A DNA stretch of 64,000 nt, from contig BDGG01000003.1 in NCBI GenBank assembly GCA_001949185.1, forward strand, positions 3,331,158 through 3,395,157. The letters are read 5' to 3'. A model generated the notes under the pieces. That model saw nothing but the letters and a program-made list of their open reading frames with translations, was not told the origin of the DNA and made no database searches. Of this stretch, positions 13,301-34,691 are shown piece after piece. The translations under genes and the position numbers were made by a program. Source of the stretch: Ramazzottius varieornatus. Taxonomy: Eukaryota > Tardigrada > Eutardigrada > Parachela > Ramazzottiidae. The first letter of the stretch is position 1, and every line of letters starts with the position of its first letter.

Positions 13301-13926
13301 CTGTGGACAATCGACCGCGGCGTCGACGACATTCAGGTCGTGTTGGCTGATGCTCCGTTTTGTCTACGGACGGAAGTATGCTACACCGTCCATCAACGAG
13401 ACCTTCGCGAGGTATTGACGATAACTGATTTTGAGGAAATATGCAGAATTCGATGAATCTGGTTTTAGTTGCCCTTGTTTCGAGACGCGTCGAATGCCTT
13501 CATAAGGATGGTCAGTGCGGCGCTTCATCAGGTGCAGTTCGTGCCGGGAGACTACATCATACAGCAGGGCGACTTGGTGGAAGAGATGTACTTCCTTCAT
13601 CGAGGCGAGGCCGTCGAAGTGGACAACGGAGTGGAGAAGACTGTTCTGAGGCGTGGGAGCAACATCAACTGGCAAGCGCTCCTCATCGACTGGCCAGCAT
13701 CGCGTACTGTCCGTGCTACAGATAACTGCGAAGTCTACGTGCTAGACCGCCGGGAGTTCGAACAGGTATAGTCCGCGGTAAATATGCGAATATACAATAA
13801 ACAACACTCCGAATATCATTGTCGCAGGTTGTCGGCAAGTACAAGGAAGAAATGGGCAATATCTGTACTACAAATCGCATTCGTCTTCGCGACCTCCTAG
13901 AAGAAGAGAAGATCGACATCGACTAG
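4349..13926 (+). CDS. CNGK-type tetra-repeat cyclic-nucleotide-gated K+ channel, copy A (complete)
   Basis: Complete multi-exon gene of roughly 2,000 codons, from ATG 4349 to TAG 13924-13926. Repeat I (4349-6557): S1-S4 in exon 4349-4888, S5 from 5135, filter joined across an intron at 5582/5666 as TVGLGD, CNBD at 6050-6557. Repeat II (about 6621-9079): filter TTGYGD near 7950, CNBD 8590-8960. Repeat III (about 9357-11500): filter VVGYGD near 10445, CNBD 10800-11400, split by an intron at 10921-11158. Repeat IV (about 11560-13926): filter TTGYGD near 13070, CNBD 13470-13900, ending EEEKIDID. The GYGD filters point to K+ selectivity, as in sea urchin CNGK, where cGMP opens the channel and hyperpolarises the flagellum. 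Only CNBD I keeps both GE and the phosphate-binding Arg. Six introns hold copies of the same MITE. Several exon edges are inferred from GT-AG sites and phase. Confidence 0.92.
4957..5068. repeat. Palindromic MITE-like element, copy 1
   Basis: Inverted arms: GTCGGCAG...AAGTGGCGCGCG on the left and GTGCGCCACTGG...TTCGCC on the right, inside the first CNGK-A intron (4889-5134). Confidence 0.75.
6176..6278. repeat. Palindromic MITE-like element, copy 2
   Basis: Arms ACGAAACGTACAAGATCG and GAGATCTTGTGCGTTTCGT are inverted copies. It lies in the CNGK-A intron that splits CNBD I. Confidence 0.7.
7366..7468. repeat. Palindromic MITE-like element, copy 3
   Basis: Core AAGTGGCGCGCAC pairs with GTGTGCGCCACTT; outer arms are eroded. 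It lies in the CNGK-A intron at about 7239-7523. Confidence 0.7.
10995..11106. repeat. Palindromic MITE-like element, copy 4
   Basis: GCCGGCAAACGAAGCGTACA at the left end pairs with TGTACTTCGTTTGCCG at the right. It lies in the CNGK-A intron within CNBD III. Confidence 0.75.
11815..11935. repeat. Palindromic MITE-like element, copy 5
   Basis: Contains CAAGTGGCGCACA and the degraded partner GTGCGTCACT, flanked by GATCG and CGATC arm remnants. It lies in an intron of CNGK-A repeat IV. Confidence 0.65.
12855..12970. repeat. Palindromic MITE-like element, copy 6
   Basis: ACAAGATCGTCATCCCAAGT plus GGCGCATGC on the left and ATGCGCCAG with GATCTGTTC on the right. It lies in the intron just before the repeat IV pore. 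Confidence 0.65.
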
Positions 13927-13986
13927 TAAAAGGGGAATTTTTATCGGTGATCGGTGTCTTCTTTCGTTTTGTTCTTATTATGTTTT

Positions 13987-15781
13987 TTATCTGGATCCGA
14001 TTCCATAGATCTCATGAAGCCGAGCATCGTGTAAATTTCGATACGGATCATAGTGACTTCCGGGTGTGGGCTTCATCGCAGCTAAGGGTTGTCCAGCCTC
14101 GTATACTGACGAAGCATTGGGATCGTTACCTCTTCTGATAATCTCCGCCGCCAGTCGATCATCCTTCTTATGAGGGAACCGATGGATGCCTTCCAGGTAC
14201 CCTTTCAGTTCAGGCATCTTCTGTCGTAAGAATTTTTCCCTTTCTATATCCACGAACTCTTTCCACAGGATACTATCGTGTTGCTCTTTGACTAACCATT
14301 CATATTGTTTCTTTTTCTCTTCGGCGATACGATGAACTTTTGAAGCTCGTTGTTCAGCCTGTCGGTTAGCGACTTCCATGCCTCTTGCGTGTCGTAGTTC
14401 CTTGTCCCTTTTGCTCTTCTGATCAGCAAGTTCGGCTTGCGCGCGCAGTACTGCTTGGTACTCGGCCCAGTCGCGCAGTTTCTTCTCCTCTCGTATCTGC
14501 TTGCTGTTTTCTGACTCGCGGACAGCGTCTTTCATTTCTAACTGCTCGGTCAGCCTTTTCACTTTGAGCTCTTTTTTCCGCTCAAATTCCTAGAGTTTAA
14601 AAAAAGGTGTTACTAATGAATGAAAGGTAATAGGAAGGTCGGCAAACGGGACCGCAACAAAACTATACTTTTTCATCCGCTTCAGCTTGCAGAAGTTCTT
14701 CGAGTATGATTTCACGTTCTTTTCCCTCCTTTTCTTTCGCATCGATCTCGGCAACGAGTCTCTCGCGTAGCTCTTCGGCAATCTTGTCCCGTTGCTCGCG
14801 CATAGCCTTTTGTTGGTCCGCCCTTCCTTGTTGCGCGGCATTGAACGAAGCGATCCTTTCGTCCTCTCTTCTTTGCATCTCTGCTTGTTTTGCTAGAGTT
14901 GCGTTACGCTCCTCCTGGAAATGCTGAATCACTTTGTGCCATTCTTGCTTCTCAAGCTGCCTCTTCTGGGCGGTCTCCTGCAAACTGCAAAGTAGTTTTA
15001 TATCACAATAACTTTTTAAATTCTATTTCGACGTTGAAAAAAAAATATCATATTACTCTGATATCAGTTAATTCATCCTTACCCATCGCTTCTGCGCTTC
15101 TTCCTTTGTGAGCTTCTCCATATGAGCCCGTTCCTCTTCCAGTTGCAAAAACTCCTTCTGTCTCTGTTTCTCCTTCTCCGCCAGTTGTTTATCATACGCT
15201 TCTTTCAGATCATGCTGATGCTTCCGCATCAGTCCCTCCGCATCATGCATCCCAACTTTGAACACCTCATCCCCCGATCGGAACTGCGCGCCACTTACAA
15301 GTTCGTCCAGCCGTTCGTTTAATTTCTTCCTTTCCTTCGCCAGCATGTAATCTTGATTAACCATCTGTGCTTGTATGTGATTAGCAGCGGTCTTAAGTTC
15401 ACGTATCTCGTTACTCGCTTCGACCATCCTTTGATGATTGACTTCCCTGCTGTATTCCAGGTCCCTCTGTCGGAGTATCTTCTTCTTCCGGGCATTCTCA
15501 TCCAACGCGATCGCCTTCCGCGCCACCATCTGGTCTTTCAAGACTGAATATTGGTCGGCGAAGCCATCGCATGTTGTCTTGTACGGAAGAGGGGCGGGCT
15601 CGTAGTGGCTGGATGTAATCGGTGCGGTCAACGGAGTCCATTTCGGTACTAAGGTGGGGTCCTTGATGCCCTCACCTGTTGGCATACGTTTTTGTAAGTA
15701 ATCAGGATAAGCTTTCCCCGTGTCTTCATGTATATAAACATTATGTGTCTCGTACGGGTTCTTGAGTTTGTGATCCATCAC
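13987..15781 (-). CDS. TPH-domain coiled-coil protein, MNS1/CFAP53/CFAP210-like axonemal protein
   Basis: Three exons read leftwards: about 15781-15085, 14983-14668 and 14590-13987, giving about 540 residues. The first 70 residues are non-coiled (MMDHKLKNPYETHNVY...). The rest is almost wholly charged helix, rich in Glu, Lys, Arg and Gln with few prolines, including REEKKLRDWAEYQ, RKAIALDENARKKK and EKEKQRQKEFLQLEEERAH. This fits the trichohyalin-plectin-homology (TPH) family of doublet-microtubule inner proteins (MNS1, CFAP53, CFAP210), which are near 500-550 residues. The tail HYDPYRNLHDARLHEIYGIG is non-coiled. I cannot decide between family members by eye, so no symbol is given. It lies tail to tail with CNGK-A, with only about 60 bp between stop codons. 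A ciliary or flagellar role is inferred. Confidence 0.75.
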
Positions 15782-16117
15782 GAAAAGAAGCGGACGAAAA
15801 AAAAGCCGAAGAGCTAAGAGGGTTTGAGCTAATGGTGTTTTTTAATACTGTAGGAGATCGACTAGCTGTATTCACAAAAACCTGGAATATGGCCAGCAGC
15901 GCAAAACCTCACCAAAAAAAGTTTCCATGGCTGCTTGACATTCTCTCCCTCGCGAGTTAGTGGCGCCGGTCGTTGTAGCTGTAAGTTCTCAGCCCCAGTA
16001 GACCGGCGCACACCAGCAGAAGAGCGCGCAGTGGGGGAGTCGCCCTACGTGAAGACCTGATACTTGATGGACAATCGGATCGCACTCTTCAACCGCCCTT
16101 GCATGTTTGCTCAGAGC
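15782..16117. other. Gap upstream of the TPH coiled-coil gene
   Basis: Probably holds that gene's promoter and 5' UTR. Nothing specific was recognised. Confidence 0.3.
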
Positions 16118-16552
16118 TTAATTGGCTGAAGAGCTTGGTAATGCTTCAGTAGGTCGAAAATTGTGCATGCTCGTCAAACAAGAGGTAGCATCTGGACTAA
16201 AACTTTCGTGAATTGTCGGGCGGATGGGAGTTCCCTGTTCTTTTTCAATTGGAAACTTGAGACGACTTTCCTGTGAGGACTCTGCAGCACCCTCGCGGAA
16301 GAAGTCCTTCAGTGGCATTATATAACGTTTGTCTTTAGCTCTCCTCGATTTAACGGTAAACGCTGTTTCACATACCGTGCCTGTTGTTCGTCCAGCAATA
16401 CGCAGGTCGAGCAAGCCGGTACTTTTCGTAGTCTTTTCTAAGCCCCAACGAACTTGCAAGAGGTCTGCATCTGGAGTGCTCGTCTTTTGCATATTTTCCT
16501 CTTGATTACGATGCCATGGCTTGATTGAATCGCACTTGACATTCACCTTCAT
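16118..16552 (-). CDS. Hypothetical small protein, 144 codons
   Basis: Uninterrupted minus-strand frame starting MKVNVKCDSIKPWHRN and ending EALPSSSAN before a stop. It is basic and hydrophilic with no membrane segment, signal peptide or motif I recognise. The stretch TGLLDLRIAGRTTGTVCETA looks protein-like, but there is no family match. It sits between the TPH gene and the EGF-CUB gene. It may be a real single-exon gene or a chance frame. Confidence 0.3.
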   Translation of the reverse strand: MKVNVKCDSIKPWHRNQEENMQKTSTPDADLLQVRWGLEKTTKSTGLLDLRIAGRTTGTVCETAFTVKSRRAKDKRYIMPLKDFFREGAAESSQESRLKFPIEKEQGTPIRPTIHESFSPDATSCLTSMHNFRPTEALPSSSAN

Positions 16553-16748
16553 TCCTTATTGTTTGACGCGAACTACACCGGGGTACAGTTCAGTCGACGA
16601 TGTAGCTCCAGCTGGAACCGCGGGCGGGCTATGACTAGAGAACGATGATCGCACTCGGAGTACGAACCTTTTCCATCACCCATGCTTTTCACACGAAGAA
16701 AACACTCGGTTCGGTTTTCTCTAATCGGGTCCTGAGTTTGGATGAAGG

Positions 16749-19700
16749 ATGCGACCCAACGTGTTGAAAACTTCCATCCTTGAACCCAACTTTTCTTTCG
16801 CGGCTGGTTCGACGACACTTCCGCGAGAACAGCTCGCGGTTCCTCATCCTGCCTCACCGGATTCTGGGGAATTTCACTCTGACCATTCGGATTTCGTACT
16901 ACATAAAGCGGATCCCAGTCTTTTCAATTACGTACGAAGTTTGCTTTTGATATCTCATTATTGGGAGCTGAGTAAACAAAGCGTACCAGATCGCTGTCAA
17001 GAGTGGCGCACCATTCGAGCCAGGGACAACGATAGCGCGCGCCACTCAGATAATGATCTTGTACGTTTTGTTTGTGCAGCTCCCTATTAAATTCGTTGGA
17101 GAAAGAATACTCGGAATTTTCTGGTTTTTTTCCAGCGGATATCTCGGACAGAAGCCGCCAGTACCGTTCGAGTCAACAACTCCCGAAACCCCATCGCTCC
17201 CCAGTCGGGGTTCACCCGTCATTGCCACTCCAGATGGGCCCTTTACGTCACTGTCGCGCTGGGTCTCGTTACCATTAGTGCCTGTATAGCCGCTGGAATT
17301 GCTTTGGCTGGTACCTTCTGCTTGAACTTCCCTTTGATTTGCCTCTGTACATCGAGAATTTCATTATCACTATGATATTTTCCTTTACTACGCAGTTTAT
17401 TATGTTTTTATTTTTTTCCGTAGCGGTCCGGCCTTATTTGATTCAAGAGGAGCGCAACGTTGCTGGTGCAGTTTCGTTGGAACAGCCGACGACATCTTCA
17501 ACAAGCATGTCCACTCGAGCGGAAGATGAGCAGTCAACTGTTGGTAAGCAGGGCTTAGCGGAATTAATTTCCAACCAGAGTCAACAGCTGCTGTTAAGCT
17601 TGTCATTTAGATTAATGACCGCCCTATATTACGTTGTAGCACCTGTAGTTACTACTGCAGACGATTATCTGCCGGACCTAGTGACGCACATCTTCACACC
17701 AGCTCGCGCAGTAGACCTACAAGCTAATCAAGAGTTACGTAACATCATGGCATCCGACGAACCTTTAAGCATCGTCGCACAGTCTTCGATGGCTTCGGCG
17801 ATGGATCCCTCGACGGGTTCCTTGACACCCTCTCCCTTGACTTCTTCCGATTCCTCACTGAGATTCACAAATTTGTACGGGCTATCGGATTCTGATATGG
17901 TAGCACCGTCAATGCAAGAGTACACCATGTCGGTGTACGATACAAATCCCGTCACCGCAACTTCCAGCCGCCATATTGTCCCAGACATACCGGTGACTAC
18001 ACTAAGTCCCCCAACACTCTCTCGGGCAATGTCGACTCGAAAAAGCACAAAATTCGGTGTGTCAATTCGAAAAATCATCAGATGAAAACTTGAGATGAAA
18101 ATTTGATTTTACCAATTCGGTTAGACAGAGTCACTTTTCGGAAAAATTTCTCGGAACTCCTTTTCGGATTATATAAAATACGGACAATTTTTTATTGTTT
18201 GTATTTTGATTTGATCCTCGTAGTTGAATCGTCGGAGAGACCTGTCTTCCACCATGTAGAGACCATTTCCGAACAAGACAAGCGGATGCTACAGCGACAA
18301 ACCATGCTGACCACGCCCAAGCCTCTGCCGACCATCAGGACCGCTCGGCTCCTGATGGAGGACAACCGTGAGCCAGACCGCTTTCCGGACACCTTCCTCC
18401 TCCAGACGTTTCCCGAACCAAAGCTCCATAACCTGAACATTACATTTGAAGATCCATATTCTCACCAGCGAGTGCCGCTCCTTCGTCGTATCATGAAGCG
18501 ATCCCGACCCACAGGTGGTCAGAAAGTTGAGTCGAGGTCGTCGGCGAACCTGGGAAATTTCACGATGATGCAGCCTGGCCTGAAAATTAACGAGCAACTA
18601 CCGGGAGCAGGAATTTCTTCCGTGGTGGCCGCTCCTGAAAACCCATTGCCGTTGGATGTGATAATTGAAACCAAAGTCTTGGTCCCACCGAAAATGCCCG
18701 TAGGCTGCGGACTCGGTTTCAACTGGAATCCAGTTCGACAGGAGTGCGTCGATGTTAACGAATGCCTTCAGCTCGGAATACGGGTATGTCAGCCATATTA
18801 CTTCTTATACATAAGGGCTGGCTAACAAAGCTCTAGTCGAAGAACACAGTATCTTATTTTTTTAGGCTTGCGGGATACATTCCGAGTGCATCAACACCAT
18901 CGGGACTTATTCGTGCCGGTAAGCTGTAATGTACAGTGCAAATTCCCAGCTAATACACTGGTGATACAGTGGAAGTTTGCTTTTGCAGGTGTGTTCCTGG
19001 ATATCGACTAGACCCTCGCAGCCTGGTCTGTTTGGATATCGACGAATGTATTGAAAGCAATGGTGAATGCTCACCGTTGGCCATCTGCGAGAATAAGCCA
19101 GGTGGATTCCTATGTCGGTGTATGAGTGGGTTCTATGGTAATGGAATTATTTGCGAAGTGGACCGAAGCACCTCTGTCGAACGTATCGGTAAGTTCAGCA
19201 GCATCTGTATTGAAGAAAACTTTAGTATTTACGGACTCTCTACAGGTGATTCACCGCCAGTACTACCGTGCCAAATCAGTTTTCCTCCTCGGTTGCACCA
19301 AGTCATTTCTAGTCCATTCTATCCCGAGCCGTTTCCTGTCCACTCACAGTATAAATTTTGCGTCCAAAAGCTACAAGGAATCTGCAAAACTGGGCTGGTG
19401 GTCAACAACTTTCTGCCATCAAGGGTCAGCCACCAAGACTACGATTACCTGAAACTCCAAGGGAAGGTTTTCACCGGTACCGATATCAATGAACAACAGC
19501 TGTGGCTGCTCGACTCAAACGACGCAGCTATGGAAGTGGAGTTCTCTACGGACTCGGAAATTAAAGGCAACCGCTTCCAGCTGGAAATTGTCCAAGAACC
19601 CTGCGAATCAATTTTTAGTATGACACCATTTCTAGCATACCTTTGTGAAATTTTCAGAATTTTACAGAACCAATATGGGACATCGGCAAAGGAGTTCAAT

Positions 19701-20225
19701 ATGATCATCTCATGTGGCGCACGTTAACTGAGATGGTGCGCCACTTGTGAAAGCGGTCTTTTTCAAGTCATTCGGCTACGTCCCATATCTGCTCGAAAGG
19801 AAACTCGAAAACAAACTTAGACAGAGATAATTGAAAAGGAATTTCTCGCTGAAACTATTCCTTTATTTTCAGCTGTACCAGAGTGTGCGGAACTGCTCAA
19901 CGTCCGTAACTTCTCCATTACAAGTGCCACACCCCACTACCTGGACAACATTGCATGCACCACAGCGCTATATCCTCCCGCAGAAGCGTGTGGGATGGAG
20001 CTACTGTTTTACGAGTTTAGTTTGGAAGGACCCAGAGAAACCTGTCCGTATGACTACCTCGAAATCAACGAGGACAAAATGTGCGGTAGCATGAAGAACG
20101 AACTGCGCGAGATCATTTTCCCAAAGGGTACTCCGAAGGTCCCCATTATATTCTCAACTGACGGATCACTGGTTTCTGTCGGCTTCAACATAACTTTTTC
20201 ATGGATTTTGGAATGTTACCACTAG
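16749..20225 (+). CDS. Type II membrane protein with calcium-binding EGF and CUB domains
   Basis: Exons inferred from GT-AG sites: 16749-16931 (least certain), 17136-17310, 17424-18056, 18224-18783, 18866-18918, 18989-19188, 19246-19617 and 19874-20225. A membrane helix YVTVALGLVTISACIAAGIA (about 17240-17300) lies near the N-terminus with no signal peptide, which suggests N-in, C-out topology. A long Ser/Thr/Pro-rich stalk (17424-18700) follows. Two EGF modules carry the cbEGF start motifs DVNECLQ and DIDECIE, with CINTIGTYSCR and GGFLCRCMSGFYGNG. Two CUB-like domains follow (19246-19617 and 19874-20210, including CPYDYLEI and FSTDGSLVSVGFNI). EGF-CUB surface proteins act in adhesion or matrix binding. 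I do not recognise a specific orthologue. Two introns hold MITE copies. Confidence 0.72.
16964..17084. repeat. Palindromic MITE-like element, copy 7
   Basis: Well-preserved ends GGGAGCTGAGTAAACAAAGC and TTTGTTTGTGCAGCTCCC, with core AGAGTGGCGCACC / GCGCGCCACTC. It lies in the first inferred intron of the EGF-CUB gene. Confidence 0.75.
19676..19789. repeat. Palindromic MITE-like element, copy 8
   Basis: Core CATGTGGCGCACG / GGTGCGCCACTTG, with outer arms TGGGACATCGGC and TTCGGCTACGTCCCA. It lies in the intron between the two CUB exons. Confidence 0.75.
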
Positions 20226-20467
20226 TTTTATTTCGGTTTTCGAAAGCTTGTTTCATCGAGCTAAAGATCTTGCTAAGTTGCTATGTTAAAGCATGCGGGA
20301 TAGAGGGCACAGTAAGGTCGATAAGTGAACTTCAAAAGAACAAAACGATAACAAAGAAAATAACCTATTAAACATCAAAATTAGTCTGTAGTATTTTTGA
20401 ACTGAATGAACTTCGTGCTGTAGTATTTTGGCCACTTTGAAAGCTATGCAGTAATGCTGACTGCAAT
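20226..20467. other. Gap between EGF-CUB gene and kinase gene
   Basis: About 240 bp of AT-rich sequence. It must hold the 3' end of the upstream gene and the kinase promoter. No clear elements seen. Confidence 0.3.
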
Positions 20468-22367
20468 ATGTCGGTAGCCAGTCCGATGGCGAAAGCAGGA
20501 ATATTGAAAACTGGTCTCTCGAATGATGACGAACAAGGTTCACAGGATTCATTCTACGACCTGGAGGAGCAGTTGATAAAAAACATTAAAGAGGTTGATA
20601 CCACGGGGGCTACCAGGACGCGAACGATTATTAGCGGCTATGAAATCAACTACGGCAAGCTCTTAGGCAAAGGTATCAGCTGACCGATCAGTTAATGCCC
20701 GCTTTACTACGTATTTTCTCCCTTTGAAGTTTGCTGCAAGAGGAAATGGAAAAATTTTTTAGGTTCGTATGGAAAAGTGTGTCTTGCAACGAATCTGCCA
20801 AATGGAAAGACATATGCATGCAAAATTATGGACATCTCTCAAGCTCCAGTGAACTTTGTCGATCGGTTTCTTCCACGAGAACTCGAGGTCTGTGGCTCGC
20901 GAGACTGTACTGTTTAGTGAGGAATTCGCACGCCGACTGTTCTAAGACTGCTGTTCGTTTCAGATACTGTCTCAGCTTCGTCATCCCAACATCATCCGCG
21001 TATATACTTACGTGAAACACCATCAAATGTACTACATCTTCATGGACGTAAGTATGTACAGAAATGACTTACCGACTCGTGACCTCGTTGTCAAACGCGA
21101 GGTGGCTGTATCTTCATTTCTTTGCTGCAGTACTGTTCGAACGGTGATCTTCTCCGTTATTTGCAACGGAAGGGTCAAGCTGGAGAAAAGCTGACCGAAG
21201 ATGAAGCACGTGACAAATTTGTCCAAATCCTAATGGGCATTAAATATTTACACCAGCGCCACATTGCCCACAGAGAGTAAGTCTGATATCGAAGTTCCCT
21301 TATGGTTTTTGTCTCGCAATTATGCCCGATCTTTGATAATTTTCTGCAGTTTGAAGTGCGAGAATATAATGATTGACGGGACTACCCTGAAGCTTGCGGA
21401 CTTTGGATTCGCTCGTTCATGCCTCGACCCAACGGCACTACAGCCCGAGAGCAGCTCGCACACCGCTCGGGTTCAAATCGAAGAGTTCCGTTCTCGTAAG
21501 GTCTCCGTCCTGCATACATCCGATCCTAACGACGAAGACCATGCTTTCCGTGAAATGCGTCGTCGATCACACGTTCGTCACTCCGCCGCTGCCCAGCTAG
21601 CTCGTATCCCACCGGACCGGTCCTCCGGCGGATCCCTCCGGTCGAAGTCGCGCACCAGCACCCTCACGTCCAACAAACGTCAACGGCGAACTTCTCAGTC
21701 CACCACGAAGTCTACATCCTTCTGTGGCTCAGTAGCCTACGCTTCGCCGGAAGTGGTGGCCGGTGAACAGTACGATCCAACAATCAGTGACATGTGGTCG
21801 TGCGGAGTGATACTGTACATCCTGATGATGGGCAAGATGCCGTTTGACGACTCTCACCCTCGCAAAATGCTGCGAAGACAACGAACTAAAAAATATCTGG
21901 AGAAAGTCCGCGGTGTGTTGTCTGAACAGTGTATCAACCTGATGGAGAGCCTTATGGAACCCAGTCCGAATAAAAGAATAACGGTGGACGATGCGTTGCT
22001 TCACACGTGGCTACGGCCAACGTATAAGAGCATTCTCCAGAAGCTGATTGCGCATGAAAAGCGGGCGTATCGACGAAAAACCCTTCCGACCAAACTTGTT
22101 GACCAACAGGAAGTGGTGAGAAACATGACGTTGTGTGACGCCACCAAGAAGCTCGTTCAGATTGACAAGGTCCGCTCAATGCAGTCCGCTATGTCGACAA
22201 GTTCTAAGTCGACAGCTCTTGATACTTCGAGTCGGTCAGCGAGGTCTACAGCTTCTGATCGATCAAGTAGATCCGATATCTCTGACCCGAATGGTGTAAT
22301 GTCTGTTGATTCTCAATTGGCGCATGCGCAGAAACCTGTTCTTCACGCGAACAAAGTTCATTTTTAA
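20468..22367 (+). CDS. TSSK-like (testis-specific) serine/threonine protein kinase with activation-loop insertion
   Basis: Exons: 20468-20671, 20763-20887, 20964-21048, 21130-21276 and about 21350-22367. Kinase landmarks in order: the glycine loop joins as LLGKGSYGKV, ATP-binding Lys in YACKIMD, RHPNIIRVY, the catalytic loop joins across an intron as HRDLKCEN, DFGFARS, YASPEV, and MWSCGVILYILMMGKMPFDD. HRDLKCEN and the MPFDDS region match the TSSK family, which phosphorylates sperm proteins late in spermatogenesis. Between DFG and YASPE there are about 107 residues rich in Arg and Ser (21420-21735), far more than the usual 20-25. A Ser-rich tail (TSSKSTALDTSSRSARSTA) follows the kinase domain. 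The orientation is convergent with NBEAL. Confidence 0.9.
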
Positions 22368-22463
22368 CCGAAAACGTGCGCGGGTTGCACTTTGGCCATG
22401 CAGATTCAGCTCTATCCAGATATAACACATTGTCCCGATAAGTATGCACGAAATATTGTCAGT

Positions 22464-22545
22464 GTCGCGGTGTCCGAGTGGTTAAGGAGATTGACTAGAA
22501 ATCAATTGTGCTCTGCACGCACAGGTTCGAGTCCTGTCCGCGACG
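22464..22545 (+). tRNA. tRNA-Ser(AGA)
   Basis: The acceptor stem GTCGCGG pairs with CCGCGAC. The anticodon stem-loop TTGACTAGAAATCAA shows anticodon AGA. The long variable arm and the GGTTCGAGTCC T-arm fit a serine tRNA. No intron; a short T tract follows at 22549-22553. Confidence 0.95.
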
Positions 22546-22956
22546 AACTTTTTGCCTGTTTTAATCACTAAATTATTCTGATTGATGTTTTTCCGGCGTA
22601 GTGGCGGATAAGGAACGGCGTTGGTTATTTTATTACTGCCGAGCTCAAAATACAGAGAATAAAACATTTTTTAATCTGCCATCACAAGCTGTCAAGATAA
22701 TCAGTACGAGAAAAATGGAGTGGGTGCAATCAGAATGCAAAAAGGGAATGAAACTTGAACTTATTACGGCAGACGAAAATTACCGGGTGTGAGCTGCTAA
22801 CTTTGCGAGCTCATCGTAACGAACATGTACAATAAAAAAATTATTCCTCGCTAAAAAAGACACGTCCGGAATGTAAAATATCAGAAAGACATAAAATGGG
22901 ACGGGCATAATTATTCAAATCGATCGGCGCAAGTTTCCCATTCGAAAACTGATCTT

Positions 22957-34016
<11,060 letters not shown>

Positions 34017-34691
34017 CTTTGCGTAACGCACATTATCAGATTCTGGAATTATCCGGTCCAGTGTCATCCAGGCGGATCACTCCACAATAACCCAGTAATC
34101 GTATACGAGAGTACACTCAGGAGTCAGGACGGCGCTCCAAACATTTCTCACAGCTCCTTCTCTCCCATCCTCGGTGAGCACAGCACTAGTCGAACCTTTC
34201 ACCCGAGAAGCGGTTTCATACGAGAGACAGACATCAAGGATAAGACAAGGGGCAGGAATAAGCGACGACATCGATGGAAAAAAGGAACTAATAATTCCAG
34301 GTAGTTAACAATGACGTAATTTGGAACGCCAGGTTATGTTATGTCACTTCATGTTATGCTTAGCTTACCGAATAGCACTGCAGAATGACCAGTGTCCACA
34401 GCAGTATCATCTGCGAGTATCTGCTCATTATCCAAACTGTTATTCCGGAAAAGAGAGCGTCTCGAGCACTTACAATTTCAGACTTTACTGGCTTATGAGC
34501 TTGTACATCGAAGCCACAGCAGAGTAAAACATAAAAAATGGCTACACTCGTCAACCTGGCTCGTAAACGGACAGACAACTGAAAGAAGGCGGAAACCAAA
34601 ACGCAATGAAATTTGCAGACACTTCTGCAGCTAACGTTTTTCGATATCCAGACTTGATCGTTCTGATCCAAAACAAAAGCCCCAGAAACTA
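34017..34691. other. Gap between NBEAL start and ZFAND2B-like stop
   Basis: About 675 bp that should hold the NBEAL promoter and the 3' UTR of the upstream gene. Minus frame 34360-34695 is open but not convincing. Nothing else seen. Confidence 0.3.

Noticed and set aside
14385-15547. Several long plus-strand frames opposite the coiled-coil gene
   Set aside because: They are shadows of the charged minus-strand frame; Ser/Leu-rich translations with no motif.
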